Positions 15,954 through 25,235 of a DNA stretch of 64,000 nucleotides are shown piece by piece. Source of the DNA: HK-STAS-PATE-2 sp046350895 (GTDB lineage: Bacteria; Patescibacteriota; Patescibacteriia; 2-12-FULL-60-25); assembly GCA_046350895.1 (NCBI GenBank), contig JAXLZL010000001.1, positions 1 to 64,000 of the forward strand. Reading direction: 5' to 3'. The translations under genes were made by a program, and so were the position numbers. The notes under the pieces are model-generated. The model saw nothing but the letters and a program-made list of their open reading frames with translations, searched no databases and was not told where the DNA came from. Numbering within the stretch: position 1 is the first letter of the stretch; each line of letters opens with the position of its first letter.

Positions 15954-16706
15954 CTATGCTTGCAAGTCCTCATGCTTCTTGCGCCCCACGATCCATTTGA
16001 GGCCGCTATGGCGCAGAGAAAAGGCAATATTAGCCCCATTTAGCTCTACCCCGTCGACGCTGATACGCACCTGGCCTTCGGACTTGATATGGCCGTGGGT
16101 AGCCCTGACATGGGTGCGTGCCGGCGGTTTTGAGCCTCCAAACAACGACTTCTTTGGCTCCTCAACGTCCACATAGACATCGAGTTCACCGTCATCGAAG
16201 TTCGTACCCGTCATGAGGTTTACGAGGCGCATGGCGCCGTTTTGTTGGCAGCTGATGGTGTATTTACCAGCGATATCAAGAACCGCCTTTGGGTCGCGGA
16301 TGATGACTTCGGTCAAAAATGGCCTATCGCCCACCAAGCCCAAATCCACTTGGCGTACAAAACGCGCTGCCAAGACATTGACCGACTCTTCGAGTTTTTC
16401 AGGGATGCTAAGCTGCTTGGCGATCATCGAAGGCTCACATGGGATATACCCGATCACGACATTCGCATCAGCGATGATGGGGAGAATTTTGATGAGCGAA
16501 GCATCCGTGCCGACCATGATGATGGTGGCAGCCCCTTTGGCGAGCGCCTCTTTCGCCAGCTCCTTTAAACCGCGAAAAGCGCCCTCGCGGAGCACTTGCC
16601 CCGCCAAATGGCGCCTTGATAACTCCGCTTCGAGTCGCGAAACCCACCTCTCTTGCGAACGATCCGAGAGCTTCGCATCAAAGAGATAGGCGTACTGGTA
16701 GGTCAT
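15954..16706 (-). CDS. Diacylglycerol-kinase-like protein with degenerate catalytic motif
   Basis: 250 residues resembling the DAGK catalytic fold (lipid or NAD kinase superfamily). The strand-loop region ATIIMVGTDASLIKILPII stands where families have GGDGT, and VVIGYIPCEPSMIAKQL where they have the GTxNDxA segment; both signature loops are altered. A C-terminal beta-rich domain follows, ending RHSGLKWIVGRKKHE. Kinase activity is therefore doubtful. The bactofilin gene overlaps its start by 4 nt, so the two are coupled. Confidence 0.62.
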   Translation of the reverse strand: MTYQYAYLFDAKLSDRSQERWVSRLEAELSRRHLAGQVLREGAFRGLKELAKEALAKGAATIIMVGTDASLIKILPIIADANVVIGYIPCEPSMIAKQLSIPEKLEESVNVLAARFVRQVDLGLVGDRPFLTEVIIRDPKAVLDIAGKYTISCQQNGAMRLVNLMTGTNFDDGELDVYVDVEEPKKSLFGGSKPPARTHVRATHGHIKSEGQVRISVDGVELNGANIAFSLRHSGLKWIVGRKKHEDLQA

Positions 16707-17086
16707 GATCCTGAGATCGACGTCTTACCGTCAATTTTTGCCCCGCGTTCTACCGACAGGGTTTTGGCCGTCACATCGCCTTTGACGGTCGAGGTGGCGA
16801 GCAGGTCCAATCCTTCATCAACCGTGAGCGGACCCGTCAACGAACCGGCAATGCTTGCTGAACCGGCTTTGACCGTACCCTCGATCACCGCTTCTTTGCC
16901 GACCACGAGGCGGCCAATGGTACTGAGCTTGCCCTTAAGCTCACCCTCGATGGTCACGTTGCCGTCACTAGAGAAATCCCCCTCGACGCGCACGCCTTTG
17001 GCGATAATGGTCGTTGCCGATGGGGTATTGGTGCTCGTTGGCGCTTCTTCAAACGATGGGGTGGATGGTTTACCGAACATACGCAT
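16703..17086 (-). CDS. Bactofilin
   Basis: 127-residue cytoskeletal polymer protein with the bactofilin beta-helix: repeated short strands such as VEGDFSSDGNVTIEGELKG, VVGKEAVIEGTVKAGSASI and GDVTAKTLSVERGAKIDG. The flanking N-terminal segment is Pro/Thr-rich and disordered. Bactofilins scaffold envelope enzymes in other bacteria. The start could be ATG 17086 or the ATG two codons later (MFGKP). It is transcribed with the downstream diacylglycerol-kinase-like gene and lies 28 nt after argS. Confidence 0.92.
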   Translation of the reverse strand: MRMFGKPSTPSFEEAPTSTNTPSATTIIAKGVRVEGDFSSDGNVTIEGELKGKLSTIGRLVVGKEAVIEGTVKAGSASIAGSLTGPLTVDEGLDLLATSTVKGDVTAKTLSVERGAKIDGKTSISGS

Positions 17087-17114
17087 GGTGTGGATGGCGA
17101 CAATGTTAACCTAG

Positions 17115-18866
17115 TTACATTTCTTCTGGTAGGGGGATCGAAAGCAAAGCGAGGCCGTTCTTCAAACCCTGCAGGGCAGCGGACGCCAAACGCAGACGAG
17201 CGGTCTTGTCTTCGGGGGCAGCCTCGATCACCGGCACATCGCGATAAAAAGCATTAATCGCATGCGAGACCTCAAGGCACCATTGGGCGATGACGCTTGG
17301 ACGAAGCTCAGCCGCAGCCTGCTTTACGGCGCTTGGGAGACGCAAAAGCTGTTGGGCAAGGATCTTTTCAGAAGCATGCGAGAAGTCGGAGTTAATCGAG
17401 CCCTTTGGCACGCCCCCAGCTTTGCGGATAATCGAGTGCAAACGCGTTGCCGCATACTGACAATAAGGGCCAGTATCGCCGTCAAAGGCCATGGCTTGGT
17501 CCATGTCGAAGACAAAAACACGGTCATTGTCTTGGCGAAGCATGCCGAATTTCAAACCCGCCTGAGCCAGACACCAGGCCGTATGAGTGACTTTACCCTC
17601 AGACCAATCGTCATGACGCTTCATAATCTCGGCGCGGGCGAAGTCGGTCACGGCTGCCACGAAATCTTGATAGGTAATGATATTACCTTTACGGCTCGAC
17701 ATGGCGCCTTCTTTGAGGGTCACGAAGTCATAACCCACGTGTTCATCATTTGTACTCAACCCCATTCGCTTCAATACTTCGAACAATTGTTTGAAATAGA
17801 ACGATTGGCGGTTATCAACGAGAATGATGCTCTTGTTGAGATTTGGAAATTCTTTTCTTTTTAATTCGGCGAGCGCGATATCTTTGGTTGAGTAGAGCGA
17901 ATTACCATCGGATTTGCGTACCAAAAATACGCCGAGCTTTACATCTTCAAGATCAACGACGATGGCACCTTGGCTTTCAGTGGCCACACCCTTTGCCATC
18001 AAGGCATCAACCATCTCTTGACCACGCGCAACCACTTCAGATTCAAGATACTGGCGCGTGATACGCACGTCGAGCTCATCAAAATTGCGCAGCATCTCTT
18101 CGAGACACCAGCGACGCGTTTCAAGCCAAAGCTTGGTCCAAGCGGCATCGCCCGATTCTAAGGCACGCAAAACTGCCGAGGATTCTTCTGCGTATTCTGG
18201 ATGCTCTTCAAGGGCCGTCGTTGCTTGCGTATAGACGCTGCCGAGATATTTACCGGTCGCCTGCTCAGCACTGATCCCCTGTAACATTTTCTCAACGGCT
18301 TCAACGGTAAGATTCAGATCAACGCCACGCTCTTTGACGAAGAACCACAAACATTTGGCAACATGCGCGCCAACATCGCCCTGATAACTGACCGGGATCA
18401 CGTGATAGCCCGCCTTCTCAAGCAAGAGCTGGGCAGAACGACCCAAGAACAAATTGCGCAAATGCCCCACGTGAATTTCTTTATGCGTATTAAGCGAAGC
18501 GTATTCTAAAAGCACGCTCTTCGACTCCCCTACATTCACTTTGCCGAAAGCGTCATTCATCTCTTCGATGTCAAGAATCGTACGGCGAACGAGCTCGGCA
18601 TTTGAGAAACGCACGTTGAGATACGGACCTGCCGCTTCAAAGGCGGCAATGCCAGGGTGTGCCGGTTTTAACTCGGCGGCCAAGGCCTTGGCGATCTCGG
18701 CTGGTGACTTGCCCATGCTTTTTGCCAAGGCAAAACAACCAAACGCCAAATCACCCATCTCCGGGTTTGGAGGCAGGACGAATTGGTTTGGATGAACCTC
18801 GACTCCGAGCTTATCCGTGAGCTGTGCGGCGAGTTCGCCCTTCCAGATATCTAATACGGTTTTCAT
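17115..18866 (-). CDS. argS: Arginyl-tRNA synthetase
   Basis: Class I synthetase charging tRNA-Arg, 583 residues, normal length. N-terminal Arg-specific additional domain, HIGH motif as HVGH at 132-135, KMSKS-like loop SSRKGN, and the DALR anticodon domain at the C-terminus, which ends IPLPEEM as is typical (usually P-E-x-M). It overlaps tyrS by 4 nt, so these two synthetases are co-translated. No Shine-Dalgarno sequence is evident. Confidence 0.97.
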   Translation of the reverse strand: MKTVLDIWKGELAAQLTDKLGVEVHPNQFVLPPNPEMGDLAFGCFALAKSMGKSPAEIAKALAAELKPAHPGIAAFEAAGPYLNVRFSNAELVRRTILDIEEMNDAFGKVNVGESKSVLLEYASLNTHKEIHVGHLRNLFLGRSAQLLLEKAGYHVIPVSYQGDVGAHVAKCLWFFVKERGVDLNLTVEAVEKMLQGISAEQATGKYLGSVYTQATTALEEHPEYAEESSAVLRALESGDAAWTKLWLETRRWCLEEMLRNFDELDVRITRQYLESEVVARGQEMVDALMAKGVATESQGAIVVDLEDVKLGVFLVRKSDGNSLYSTKDIALAELKRKEFPNLNKSIILVDNRQSFYFKQLFEVLKRMGLSTNDEHVGYDFVTLKEGAMSSRKGNIITYQDFVAAVTDFARAEIMKRHDDWSEGKVTHTAWCLAQAGLKFGMLRQDNDRVFVFDMDQAMAFDGDTGPYCQYAATRLHSIIRKAGGVPKGSINSDFSHASEKILAQQLLRLPSAVKQAAAELRPSVIAQWCLEVSHAINAFYRDVPVIEAAPEDKTARLRLASAALQGLKNGLALLSIPLPEEM

Positions 18867-20074
18867 ACGCCTTTTACGTGGACGAAATGTCTTTTGCCTT
18901 TTTGAATCAATACGCCCTTGCTGTCAATTTGGACTAGAGCCTTGGTATCGGTCCATACCTGATCTTCTACACGCACGGCACCCTGCTCGATCTGGGTACG
19001 GGCATCGGTCTTGGACGAGCAAAGACCTGTTGAGACGAGCAATTCTACCAAAGCGTGATCGCCGGCCTTTACTTCATGAACAGCGATGTCTTCAGGCTTC
19101 TCATGCTTTTGATGGACGGATTCAAAGTGGGACTGGGCTTTTTCAGCGGCTTCGTCCCCTGCCACCCAACGGGTCACGCGGTAAGCGAGGTCCTTCTTAT
19201 ACTTCATCGGATTCTCACCGCCGGCCAAAGACTTCTTAATCTCGGCGATCTCATCTTTTTCGAGTTGGGTGCAAAGCTCGTAGGTTGGGATTAGCATGGT
19301 GTCTGGCCAACGCATCACCTTGCCATAAATATCAACGGCGTCGTCTTCGAGGTTTACGCCATTACCTGTGGTCTTGCCCATCTTGGCGCCGTTTTCGTCC
19401 ACCAAAAGGCGGTGGGCCAAAACAAATTTTTCTTTGCCACGAAGTTTACGAAGCAGATCACGGCCGGCAAGCATGTTAAAGGTCTGGTCATTGCCGCCGA
19501 TTTCGAGATCAACATCCAAAACGACCGAGTCATAGCCCTGCATCAACGGGTAGAAGAATTCATGCATGAAGATCGGCTTGTCTTCTTTGATGCGCTTTTC
19601 GAACATGTCACGCTCAAGCATTTGCTGGACGGTGAACTCGGACGAAAGCTTGATCACTTCAGCAAAGGTCATCTTTTCATACCAATCGCCGTTATAACGT
19701 ACTTCGCACGGATTCTCACCCTCGAACGACAAAAAACGTGAGGCGAGCTTCAAGTAATTCTTGGCATGCTCTTTAACCTGCTCAGGCGTCTGCTGGGTGC
19801 GGGCAGCGGACTTGTCGGTTGGGTCACCAATAATCGAGGTAAAGGTGCCGATCAACAAAATCACGCGATGGCCCATCGCCTGCAATTCGGCGAGCTTCAT
19901 CATATTGAGCGCATGGCCAAGGTGCAGCTTACCGGTGGCATCCATACCCAAATAGGCTGAGATGCGCTCGCCTTTGAGAAGTTTTTCTTTGAGCGCCTCA
20001 GGGGTAGGCAGGATGCGCTCTACCCCATGGGAGAGAAAGTGCTCGATCGCTTTTTGATCGGTTTTTATATTCAT
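18863..20074 (-). CDS. tyrS: Tyrosyl-tRNA synthetase
   Basis: Class I synthetase, 403 residues. HLGH at 51-54; KMSKS loop reads KMGKT near residue 235, an accepted variant. The conserved GGNDQTFNMLAGRDL segment marks the active site, and the C-terminal S4-like RNA-binding domain (TGLCSSKTDARTQIEQGAV) is present. It starts at ATG 20074, 26 nt after the valS stop, so valS-tyrS-argS form one run. Confidence 0.97.
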   Translation of the reverse strand: MNIKTDQKAIEHFLSHGVERILPTPEALKEKLLKGERISAYLGMDATGKLHLGHALNMMKLAELQAMGHRVILLIGTFTSIIGDPTDKSAARTQQTPEQVKEHAKNYLKLASRFLSFEGENPCEVRYNGDWYEKMTFAEVIKLSSEFTVQQMLERDMFEKRIKEDKPIFMHEFFYPLMQGYDSVVLDVDLEIGGNDQTFNMLAGRDLLRKLRGKEKFVLAHRLLVDENGAKMGKTTGNGVNLEDDAVDIYGKVMRWPDTMLIPTYELCTQLEKDEIAEIKKSLAGGENPMKYKKDLAYRVTRWVAGDEAAEKAQSHFESVHQKHEKPEDIAVHEVKAGDHALVELLVSTGLCSSKTDARTQIEQGAVRVEDQVWTDTKALVQIDSKGVLIQKGKRHFVHVKGV

Positions 20075-20099
20075 ACGATTGGTTCAAATGGTACGTGTC

Positions 20100-22730
20100 T
20101 TACTTCATGGTCGCAATACGCGAGCTCAAAAGTTCTTGTTTTTGTTTGGCTTCTTCAAGCTTGGACTCCATGCCGGCAATCACCTTCTCAGGCGCCTTGC
20201 CGCGAAATTCTTGGTCAGCGAGTTTGGCGGTCGTTGAGGTAATATAGGCCGCAAGCTGCTCGAGCTCTTTGGTGATTTTGGCTTTTTCTTTGATCACATC
20301 AACCAAGCCTTCAAGACTCATGGCCACGCTCACCACACCAGCCACCACCGGCCAATCTGATGGCAATGAGGTCATGCGCTCAAAACTCGTCGAGTTCGTG
20401 AGGCGAAGCACCCACGGAAGACAATTTTCAATGTACGCCGAGAGAGCATCGCTAGCCTGATAGGCAAAGACGGCTTTCTTGGTCGCATCGACACCCTGAT
20501 CGGCACGTAAACGACGCATGTCACTAATAACAGTTCGCACCTCTTCGAATCCATCAGGCGTAGGGGCAGAGGCTACAGAAGGCCATTCTGCGACAAGCAG
20601 CAATCCTTCGAAACCCGCACGCTGCCAGATCTCTTCAGTGACGAATGGCATGAATGGATGCCAAAGGCGGAGCATACCGGAGAGTAACTGTTTCAAGATG
20701 TCAGCTTTATTGCCTTCAACCTTTGCGATTTCAAGATACCAGTCGGCAAGGTCATTCCAAGTGAAATCACGAAGTTCTTCAGCGGCAAGGCTGAATTGAT
20801 ACGTTTCGAGCTTTTTCGTAACCGAATCAACCGTTTGGTTAAAACGATTCTTGATCCACATATCTGCGAGTGTCTCCCCTGTTGCGGATTCAGCCGGAGC
20901 CTCCATGTGCATGAGCATGAAGCGGGAGATATTCCAGAGCTTATTGGCGAGATGCTTAAGGCCTTCAATCTTTGCCTCAGCGAGACGGGTGTCTTGGCCA
21001 GGGGCGGTGCCCATCATCAATGACAAGCGTACGGCATCGGTGCCGTATTTAGGGATGAGCTCCAAAGGATCAAGAATATTGCCCAAGGACTTGGACATCT
21101 TGCGGCCCTGGTCGTCCATAACGAGACCGTGCAAGTAAACGTCTTTAAATGGTACCTCACCGATGGCATAGGTCGACATCAAGACCATGCGGGCGACCCA
21201 GAAGAACAGAATGTCGCGACCCGTCTCAAGGACATTGGTTGGGTGGAAGGTGCGTTCTTTGGCCCATTTCTCTTCATTTGGCCACCCGAGAGCTGAAAAA
21301 CTCCAAGAACCCGATGAGAACCAGGTATCGAGACTGTCTTCGTCTTGCACGTAGCCTTCGCCAGGCGAAACGACCGAAGCTACCTGTTCATCGCCCTTAT
21401 ACCAAACCGGGATGCGATGCCCGAACCAGATCTGGCGAGAGATACACCAATCACGCAGGCCATCGATCCAGTGAAAGTATACCTTCTCAAAACGGTCTGG
21501 GACGATCTTGATCGAACCGCCGCGGACGGCGTCTTGCATCAAGCGCTTAAGGGTCGTGGTCTCACCAGCCTTCTGGCTGAGGGTGTCACGTTTGAGAGTA
21601 AATTCTTTGTTCACACGAACGAACCACTGAAGGCTCGGCAACTGTTCAACCGTCGCGCCGCCGCGTTCAGCGATTGGCAAAGCCTGGTCAACTTCATCAA
21701 TTTTTTCGACGAGTCCAGCAGCCTGTAAATCCGTAATAACTTTTGCACGCGCTTCTTCAGTCGTGAGTCCGGCAAAAGTCTCGCCACAATTTTGCATCAT
21801 GCGACCGGCCTGGTCGATGACTTGAATCGTCGGCAAAGAATGACGTGTTGCCATCTCAGCATCAATCATCGAATGCGCTGGCGTCACACCGAGTGCACCG
21901 GTACCAAAAGCAGGATCAACGGCTTCGTCAGCGATAATGCGCAATTCAATCTGTTTGCCACAGAACGTCGCGGACAGCGTTTTACCGACGTATTCTGCAT
22001 AGCGAGCATCGGTAGGATGCACCGCAACCGCCGTATCACCAAACTTTGTTTCAGGACGCGTTGATGAGATGGTGATCGGAAAGTCTTTGTCGTACTTGAA
22101 CGTGACGAGTTTTGCTTTTACCTCTTTAGTCACCACTTCATCATCCGACAATGTCGTCTGAAATTGTGGATCCCAATTCACGATACGAAAACCACGTTCG
22201 ATCAAACCGTCTTCGTACATCGACAAGAAGATTTGGTTCACCGCCGCATTGCGTTCTTCATCAAAGGTATAAGCTTCGCGTGACCAATCACAACTCGAAC
22301 CCATCTTCTTTACTTGAGTACGAATGGTATTCGCTGAGTCATCGGCGAAGGCGATGACGCGTTCTAAGAACTTTTCACGACCGAGCTCTTTGCGCGGATC
22401 CTTAAAACCCTCCTTCATGAGGAGCTGCTCGACTTTGACCTGGGTGGCAATGGCCGCGTGATCAGTACCCGGGACCCAAAGGGTCTTTTTGCCGCGCATG
22501 CGTTCGAAGCGAATCAGCGTATCCTGGATCGCCAACATGGTCGCATGACCCATATGAAGGGTGCCGGTGCGATTTGGGGGTGGCATCACGATGCAATACG
22601 GCTCGCCGCCCTGGTTGCGATCAGGGAGTTTATCTGGATTATAATATCCAGAACCGGCCCAAAGCTCGTTCAAGCGGTCCTCTACCTCATTAGCCTGATA
22701 GGCTTTTGGAAACGATTCGAATGCAGACAT
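20100..22730 (-). CDS. valS: Valyl-tRNA synthetase
   Basis: Class I synthetase with editing domain, 876 residues. HMGH at 59-62 in the context PPPNRTGTLHMGH, the editing (CP1) domain in the middle, KMSKSLGN near residue 540, and a C-terminal coiled coil from about 815. ATG at 22730 (MSAFESFPKAYQ) was chosen; an open frame upstream adds 120 residues but is antisense to the next gene and does not look like protein. The divergent gene at 22822 starts 91 nt away. Confidence 0.97.
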   Translation of the reverse strand: MSAFESFPKAYQANEVEDRLNELWAGSGYYNPDKLPDRNQGGEPYCIVMPPPNRTGTLHMGHATMLAIQDTLIRFERMRGKKTLWVPGTDHAAIATQVKVEQLLMKEGFKDPRKELGREKFLERVIAFADDSANTIRTQVKKMGSSCDWSREAYTFDEERNAAVNQIFLSMYEDGLIERGFRIVNWDPQFQTTLSDDEVVTKEVKAKLVTFKYDKDFPITISSTRPETKFGDTAVAVHPTDARYAEYVGKTLSATFCGKQIELRIIADEAVDPAFGTGALGVTPAHSMIDAEMATRHSLPTIQVIDQAGRMMQNCGETFAGLTTEEARAKVITDLQAAGLVEKIDEVDQALPIAERGGATVEQLPSLQWFVRVNKEFTLKRDTLSQKAGETTTLKRLMQDAVRGGSIKIVPDRFEKVYFHWIDGLRDWCISRQIWFGHRIPVWYKGDEQVASVVSPGEGYVQDEDSLDTWFSSGSWSFSALGWPNEEKWAKERTFHPTNVLETGRDILFFWVARMVLMSTYAIGEVPFKDVYLHGLVMDDQGRKMSKSLGNILDPLELIPKYGTDAVRLSLMMGTAPGQDTRLAEAKIEGLKHLANKLWNISRFMLMHMEAPAESATGETLADMWIKNRFNQTVDSVTKKLETYQFSLAAEELRDFTWNDLADWYLEIAKVEGNKADILKQLLSGMLRLWHPFMPFVTEEIWQRAGFEGLLLVAEWPSVASAPTPDGFEEVRTVISDMRRLRADQGVDATKKAVFAYQASDALSAYIENCLPWVLRLTNSTSFERMTSLPSDWPVVAGVVSVAMSLEGLVDVIKEKAKITKELEQLAAYITSTTAKLADQEFRGKAPEKVIAGMESKLEEAKQKQELLSSRIATMK

Positions 22731-22784
22731 AGGAATACAGCGGAATATAGCGAAGAAAATGGGTTTTGTGAATGGGCTTTTTGA

Positions 22785-22811
22785 TTGACAGTAGCCCCCG
22801 TTCTTTATAGT
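22785..22811 (+). promoter_or_regulatory. Sigma-70-type promoter for the 22822 operon
   Basis: TTGACA (22785-22790) with TATAGT (22806-22811) at a 15-nt spacer, or TAGTTT at 17 nt. The last base lies about 10 nt before the ATG at 22822, so the mRNA would be leaderless or nearly so. Confidence 0.6.
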
Positions 22812-22821
22812 TTGGGCGCCA

Positions 22822-23961
22822 ATGGCCCTCACCCTCGAACAGCAAGCGATCGAAGCCATCGGCCGCTCTAAGCACCTGCTTCTCACCGCCCGCTCGGCCC
22901 ATTCGGTCGACGCGCTTTGCGCTGTCTTGGGTATGGCGCTTTGGCTCAAACGCCAAAACAAATCGTTTGACATCGTGATCCCTGATTTTGAGGCCAAGCA
23001 GTATCCCCCATACTTGCCAGCTGGCATCGAGATTGGCACCCGTCTTGGCTCGCTGCGTTCGCTCAAAATCACCCTCAACGTCAAAGACACGCCACTCTCT
23101 GAACTCTCGTATGACGTGCGTGATGGCGCGCTTGATATTACCGTTGTGCCAAAGTACGGCGCTTGGCGTACCCAAGACGTTGGCTTTATGAGCGGTGATG
23201 CGCGTTATGATCTCGTGATCGCCATCGGCGCTCCTGACCGTCATAGCCTTGAGAATGTCTTCAAACATGAGCTCAATGCCTTGCACGAACTCCCAACCAT
23301 TAATATCGACGCCTCCCCTGCCAATGAACAATGGGGCACGGTGAATATCGTGAATCCGACACGTTCGTCGGCGTGTGAATCTCTCTACACGCTTCTTGAA
23401 GCCTGGAATCCGCAACAGATCACCGCCGATATCGCGACCGCGCTTCTTGCCGGTATGATTGCGGCAACAAAAGGCTTCCGCACTCCCCATCTCTCGGGCA
23501 AAACCCTTGAACGCTCTTCGACCCTGCTTGAAAAAGGCGCACGCCGCCAAGAAATTGTGCAAACGCTTTGGCGCACGCATTCGGTTACCGCGCTTCAACT
23601 CTGGGGACGCGCCCTCTCGCGTCTCGAACAAGACACCACGACCGGTCTCGCTTGGACCTTTATCACCGACACCGATCTCTTAGAGCTCAAAGCCGACAAT
23701 AATGCCCTTGATGGCCTTTTGCACGATCTTTTGTCTTACACCCCAAATACCAAGGCGATCTTGCTCTTGCAGCAACGTGGCAGCCTATGGCAGGCCGATC
23801 TGCATGCCCATGCGCCGTATAGCGCCATCGAAATCGCCAAAGACTTTTTGCCGAGCGGCAACCAAGAACAAGCCCGCTTCGTCACCGACATGGCCCATGG
23901 CTCGCTCGCCGACCAAAAGACCCATGTTCTCAACGCGATTAAAAAACATTTGGTATCATAA
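22822..23961 (+). CDS. DHH/DHHA1-like phosphoesterase, catalytic motif lost
   Basis: 379 residues with the layout of the DHH family (NrnA/RecJ-like nano-RNases): SVDALCAVLGMALWL where the first metal motif should be, YDLVIAIGAPD, then INIDASPANEQWGTVNIVNPTR where DHH should follow ID, then SSACESLY and the DHHA1-like C-terminus. The DHH triad reads DAS and the first motif lacks its D-x-D spacing, so metal catalysis is unlikely. It starts a two-gene plus-strand operon, with the stop 6 nt before the next ATG. Confidence 0.75.
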   Translation: MALTLEQQAIEAIGRSKHLLLTARSAHSVDALCAVLGMALWLKRQNKSFDIVIPDFEAKQYPPYLPAGIEIGTRLGSLRSLKITLNVKDTPLSELSYDVRDGALDITVVPKYGAWRTQDVGFMSGDARYDLVIAIGAPDRHSLENVFKHELNALHELPTINIDASPANEQWGTVNIVNPTRSSACESLYTLLEAWNPQQITADIATALLAGMIAATKGFRTPHLSGKTLERSSTLLEKGARRQEIVQTLWRTHSVTALQLWGRALSRLEQDTTTGLAWTFITDTDLLELKADNNALDGLLHDLLSYTPNTKAILLLQQRGSLWQADLHAHAPYSAIEIAKDFLPSGNQEQARFVTDMAHGSLADQKTHVLNAIKKHLVS

Positions 23962-23967
23962 ACCCAT

Positions 23968-24459
23968 ATGGAGACGCCAAAGCCGGTACTGAGCCCAAAG
24001 GCCGTATTTGCGAGCTATCTCTTTGCGATCAAAAACAGTCTTGGTAATGCGATGTTTCAATCGCTCTTTCTTGAGAAGGCTGATGGGGAGCTGGTCGACA
24101 TTCTTAAAGGCGGTGATATTGCTTGTGCGAATTACGCCAGCAGTATCCTCTATCGCTTCAAGTACATCAAAGAACCACATGCCACCGTTGAGGGCACTGA
24201 AAAAGATTTGATCGACTCTGGTTGGACATTAGTCACTGAACCACAAGAAGGCGACGTTATCATCTGGCAACCAAACTTTGACCATGATCCTAAAGCTGAA
24301 CATCTTCACATCGGATTCTCGATCGGAGGCGACCAAGCGATCAGTAATAGCACCACGCTTAAATACCCGGTCGAACATCACCTAACCTTTGGCACAAAAG
24401 AAGATGGCGCACCGAGAAGAGAAATTAAAGCCATTTACCGACGCGAACCCTCTGTCTAA
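23968..24459 (+). CDS. CHAP/NlpC-P60-like cysteine peptidase, intracellular
   Basis: 163 residues. Pattern of the NlpC/P60-CHAP superfamily: Cys 53 (DIACANYASSILYRF) at the start of a helix, then WTLVTEPQEGDVIIWQ, then His 114 (HLHIGFSIG) as the likely Cys-His pair. No signal peptide, so either it acts inside the cell or uses another export route. Second gene of the 22822 operon. Its last codons (REPSV) and stop lie inside a dispersed palindromic repeat beginning at 24445, so the C-terminus has been rewritten by the element. Confidence 0.7.
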   Translation: METPKPVLSPKAVFASYLFAIKNSLGNAMFQSLFLEKADGELVDILKGGDIACANYASSILYRFKYIKEPHATVEGTEKDLIDSGWTLVTEPQEGDVIIWQPNFDHDPKAEHLHIGFSIGGDQAISNSTTLKYPVEHHLTFGTKEDGAPRREIKAIYRREPSV

Positions 24460-24560
24460 TCTATTTTTTGTTTTTTATGGATAGACATCTCCCTTGTATT
24501 CAAGGGAGAGCTGAGTCTGAATTCTGAAACGGTATGATCTCCCTCGAAGAAGGGAGATGC
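24445..24560. repeat. Dispersed palindromic repeat, copy 2 plus extra hairpin
   Basis: GAACCCTCTGTCTAATCT, T-rich segment, GATAGACATCTCCCTT-gtattC-AAGGGAGA (24445-24510), same order as at 7606-7674. About 30 nt further lies a perfect palindrome ATCTCCCTCGAAGAAGGGAGAT (24537-24558). The same CTCCCTCGAAGAAGGGAG core occurs inside the gene at 44838-47060. Confidence 0.75.
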
Positions 24561-24608
24561 CCAACCATACCTCAGTAAATAAACACGGGCAGAGAGTTCG
24601 CGGCAATC

Positions 24609-24650
24609 AAAAAACCGCGTCGGCGACTTTTTGACAGTCGACCGAAGCGG
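24609..24650 (-). terminator. Terminator of the 24651-25073 gene
   Basis: Minus strand ACCGCTTCGGTCGACTG-TC-AAAAAGTCGCCGACGCGGTTTTTTG: long stem with T-run, directly after the stop at 24651. Confidence 0.7.
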
Positions 24651-25073
24651 TCAGAATGGCAAAGCAAGCTGGATGACGGTTGCGAGAAAACGAGCAGTTG
24701 GAGCCCATAGGTCATTGGGCGATTCTCCACACCATCCGATCTCGTCTTTTGGACCTAAGACGCAGACAGCTTTTGTCTTAGTTGGTAGCTCGACTCTCGA
24801 TCCAAGGGCTACTATTGGGTATTTTCTACGAGACCCCCGTGTGAGCTCATGGTAATAATCCAATTCATCCAAGGTCGCCGGTCTCAAACCGCGTTGAGCG
24901 AGCTTTTTCACTACATCTTCAGTTGAAAGCGCCTCGTTCAAATGAACGCGTTTGAACAATGCTAATTTCTGTGAAGATACCGAGGTTAACAAGGGCTCTA
25001 TGTTATCTACTTTGACCAACCACCCCGGTATACCTTCTCCAAAGGTCAGAATAGTAAATTGACTCTCTTGCAT
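24651..25073 (-). CDS. Small accessory protein, LGS-core family
   Basis: 140 residues, soluble, unknown function. ATG 25073 is preceded by GGAGG at 4 nt. The second half shows the shared core most clearly: STEDVVKKLAQRGLRPATLD, then a Glu/Tyr-rich helix, then KYPIVALGS (LGS 90-92), and the C-terminal LWAPTARFLATV. Five other proteins in this window carry the same core. It has its own terminator, and a TTGACA box lies upstream, although the matching -10 is weak. It is divergent from the gene at 25236. Confidence 0.75.
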   Translation of the reverse strand: MQESQFTILTFGEGIPGWLVKVDNIEPLLTSVSSQKLALFKRVHLNEALSTEDVVKKLAQRGLRPATLDELDYYHELTRGSRRKYPIVALGSRVELPTKTKAVCVLGPKDEIGWCGESPNDLWAPTARFLATVIQLALPF

Positions 25074-25160
25074 GAATCCTCCGAAAACAAGGATGCCAGC
25101 ATGAAATATATTGTCAATCAAACATCATAAAACCCAGCGTATAGGTGGATTTGTAATATA

Positions 25161-25189
25161 TTGACATTTCTATAGAAAAATGCTATGAT
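25161..25189 (+). promoter_or_regulatory. Strong sigma-70-type promoter
   Basis: TTGACA (25161-25166), 17-nt spacer ending TGC (extended -10), TATGAT (25184-25189). Near consensus. The leader of about 40 nt carries AGAGGAAT before the ATG at 25236. Confidence 0.88.
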
Positions 25190-25235
25190 TCCCGTGCCTA
25201 TAGGAGGCTTTCAACCTTTCAACAGAGGAATAGTC

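Noticed and set aside
22731..23090. 120-residue N-terminal extension of valS
   Set aside because: It is antisense to the DHH-like gene, has no domain similarity and looks like low-quality translation; ATG 22730 gives a normal ValRS start.
22690..23631. 313-residue minus-strand reading frame
   Set aside because: It lies opposite the DHH-like gene and across the ValRS start, with biased residues (many Arg and Gly), so it is a mirror frame.
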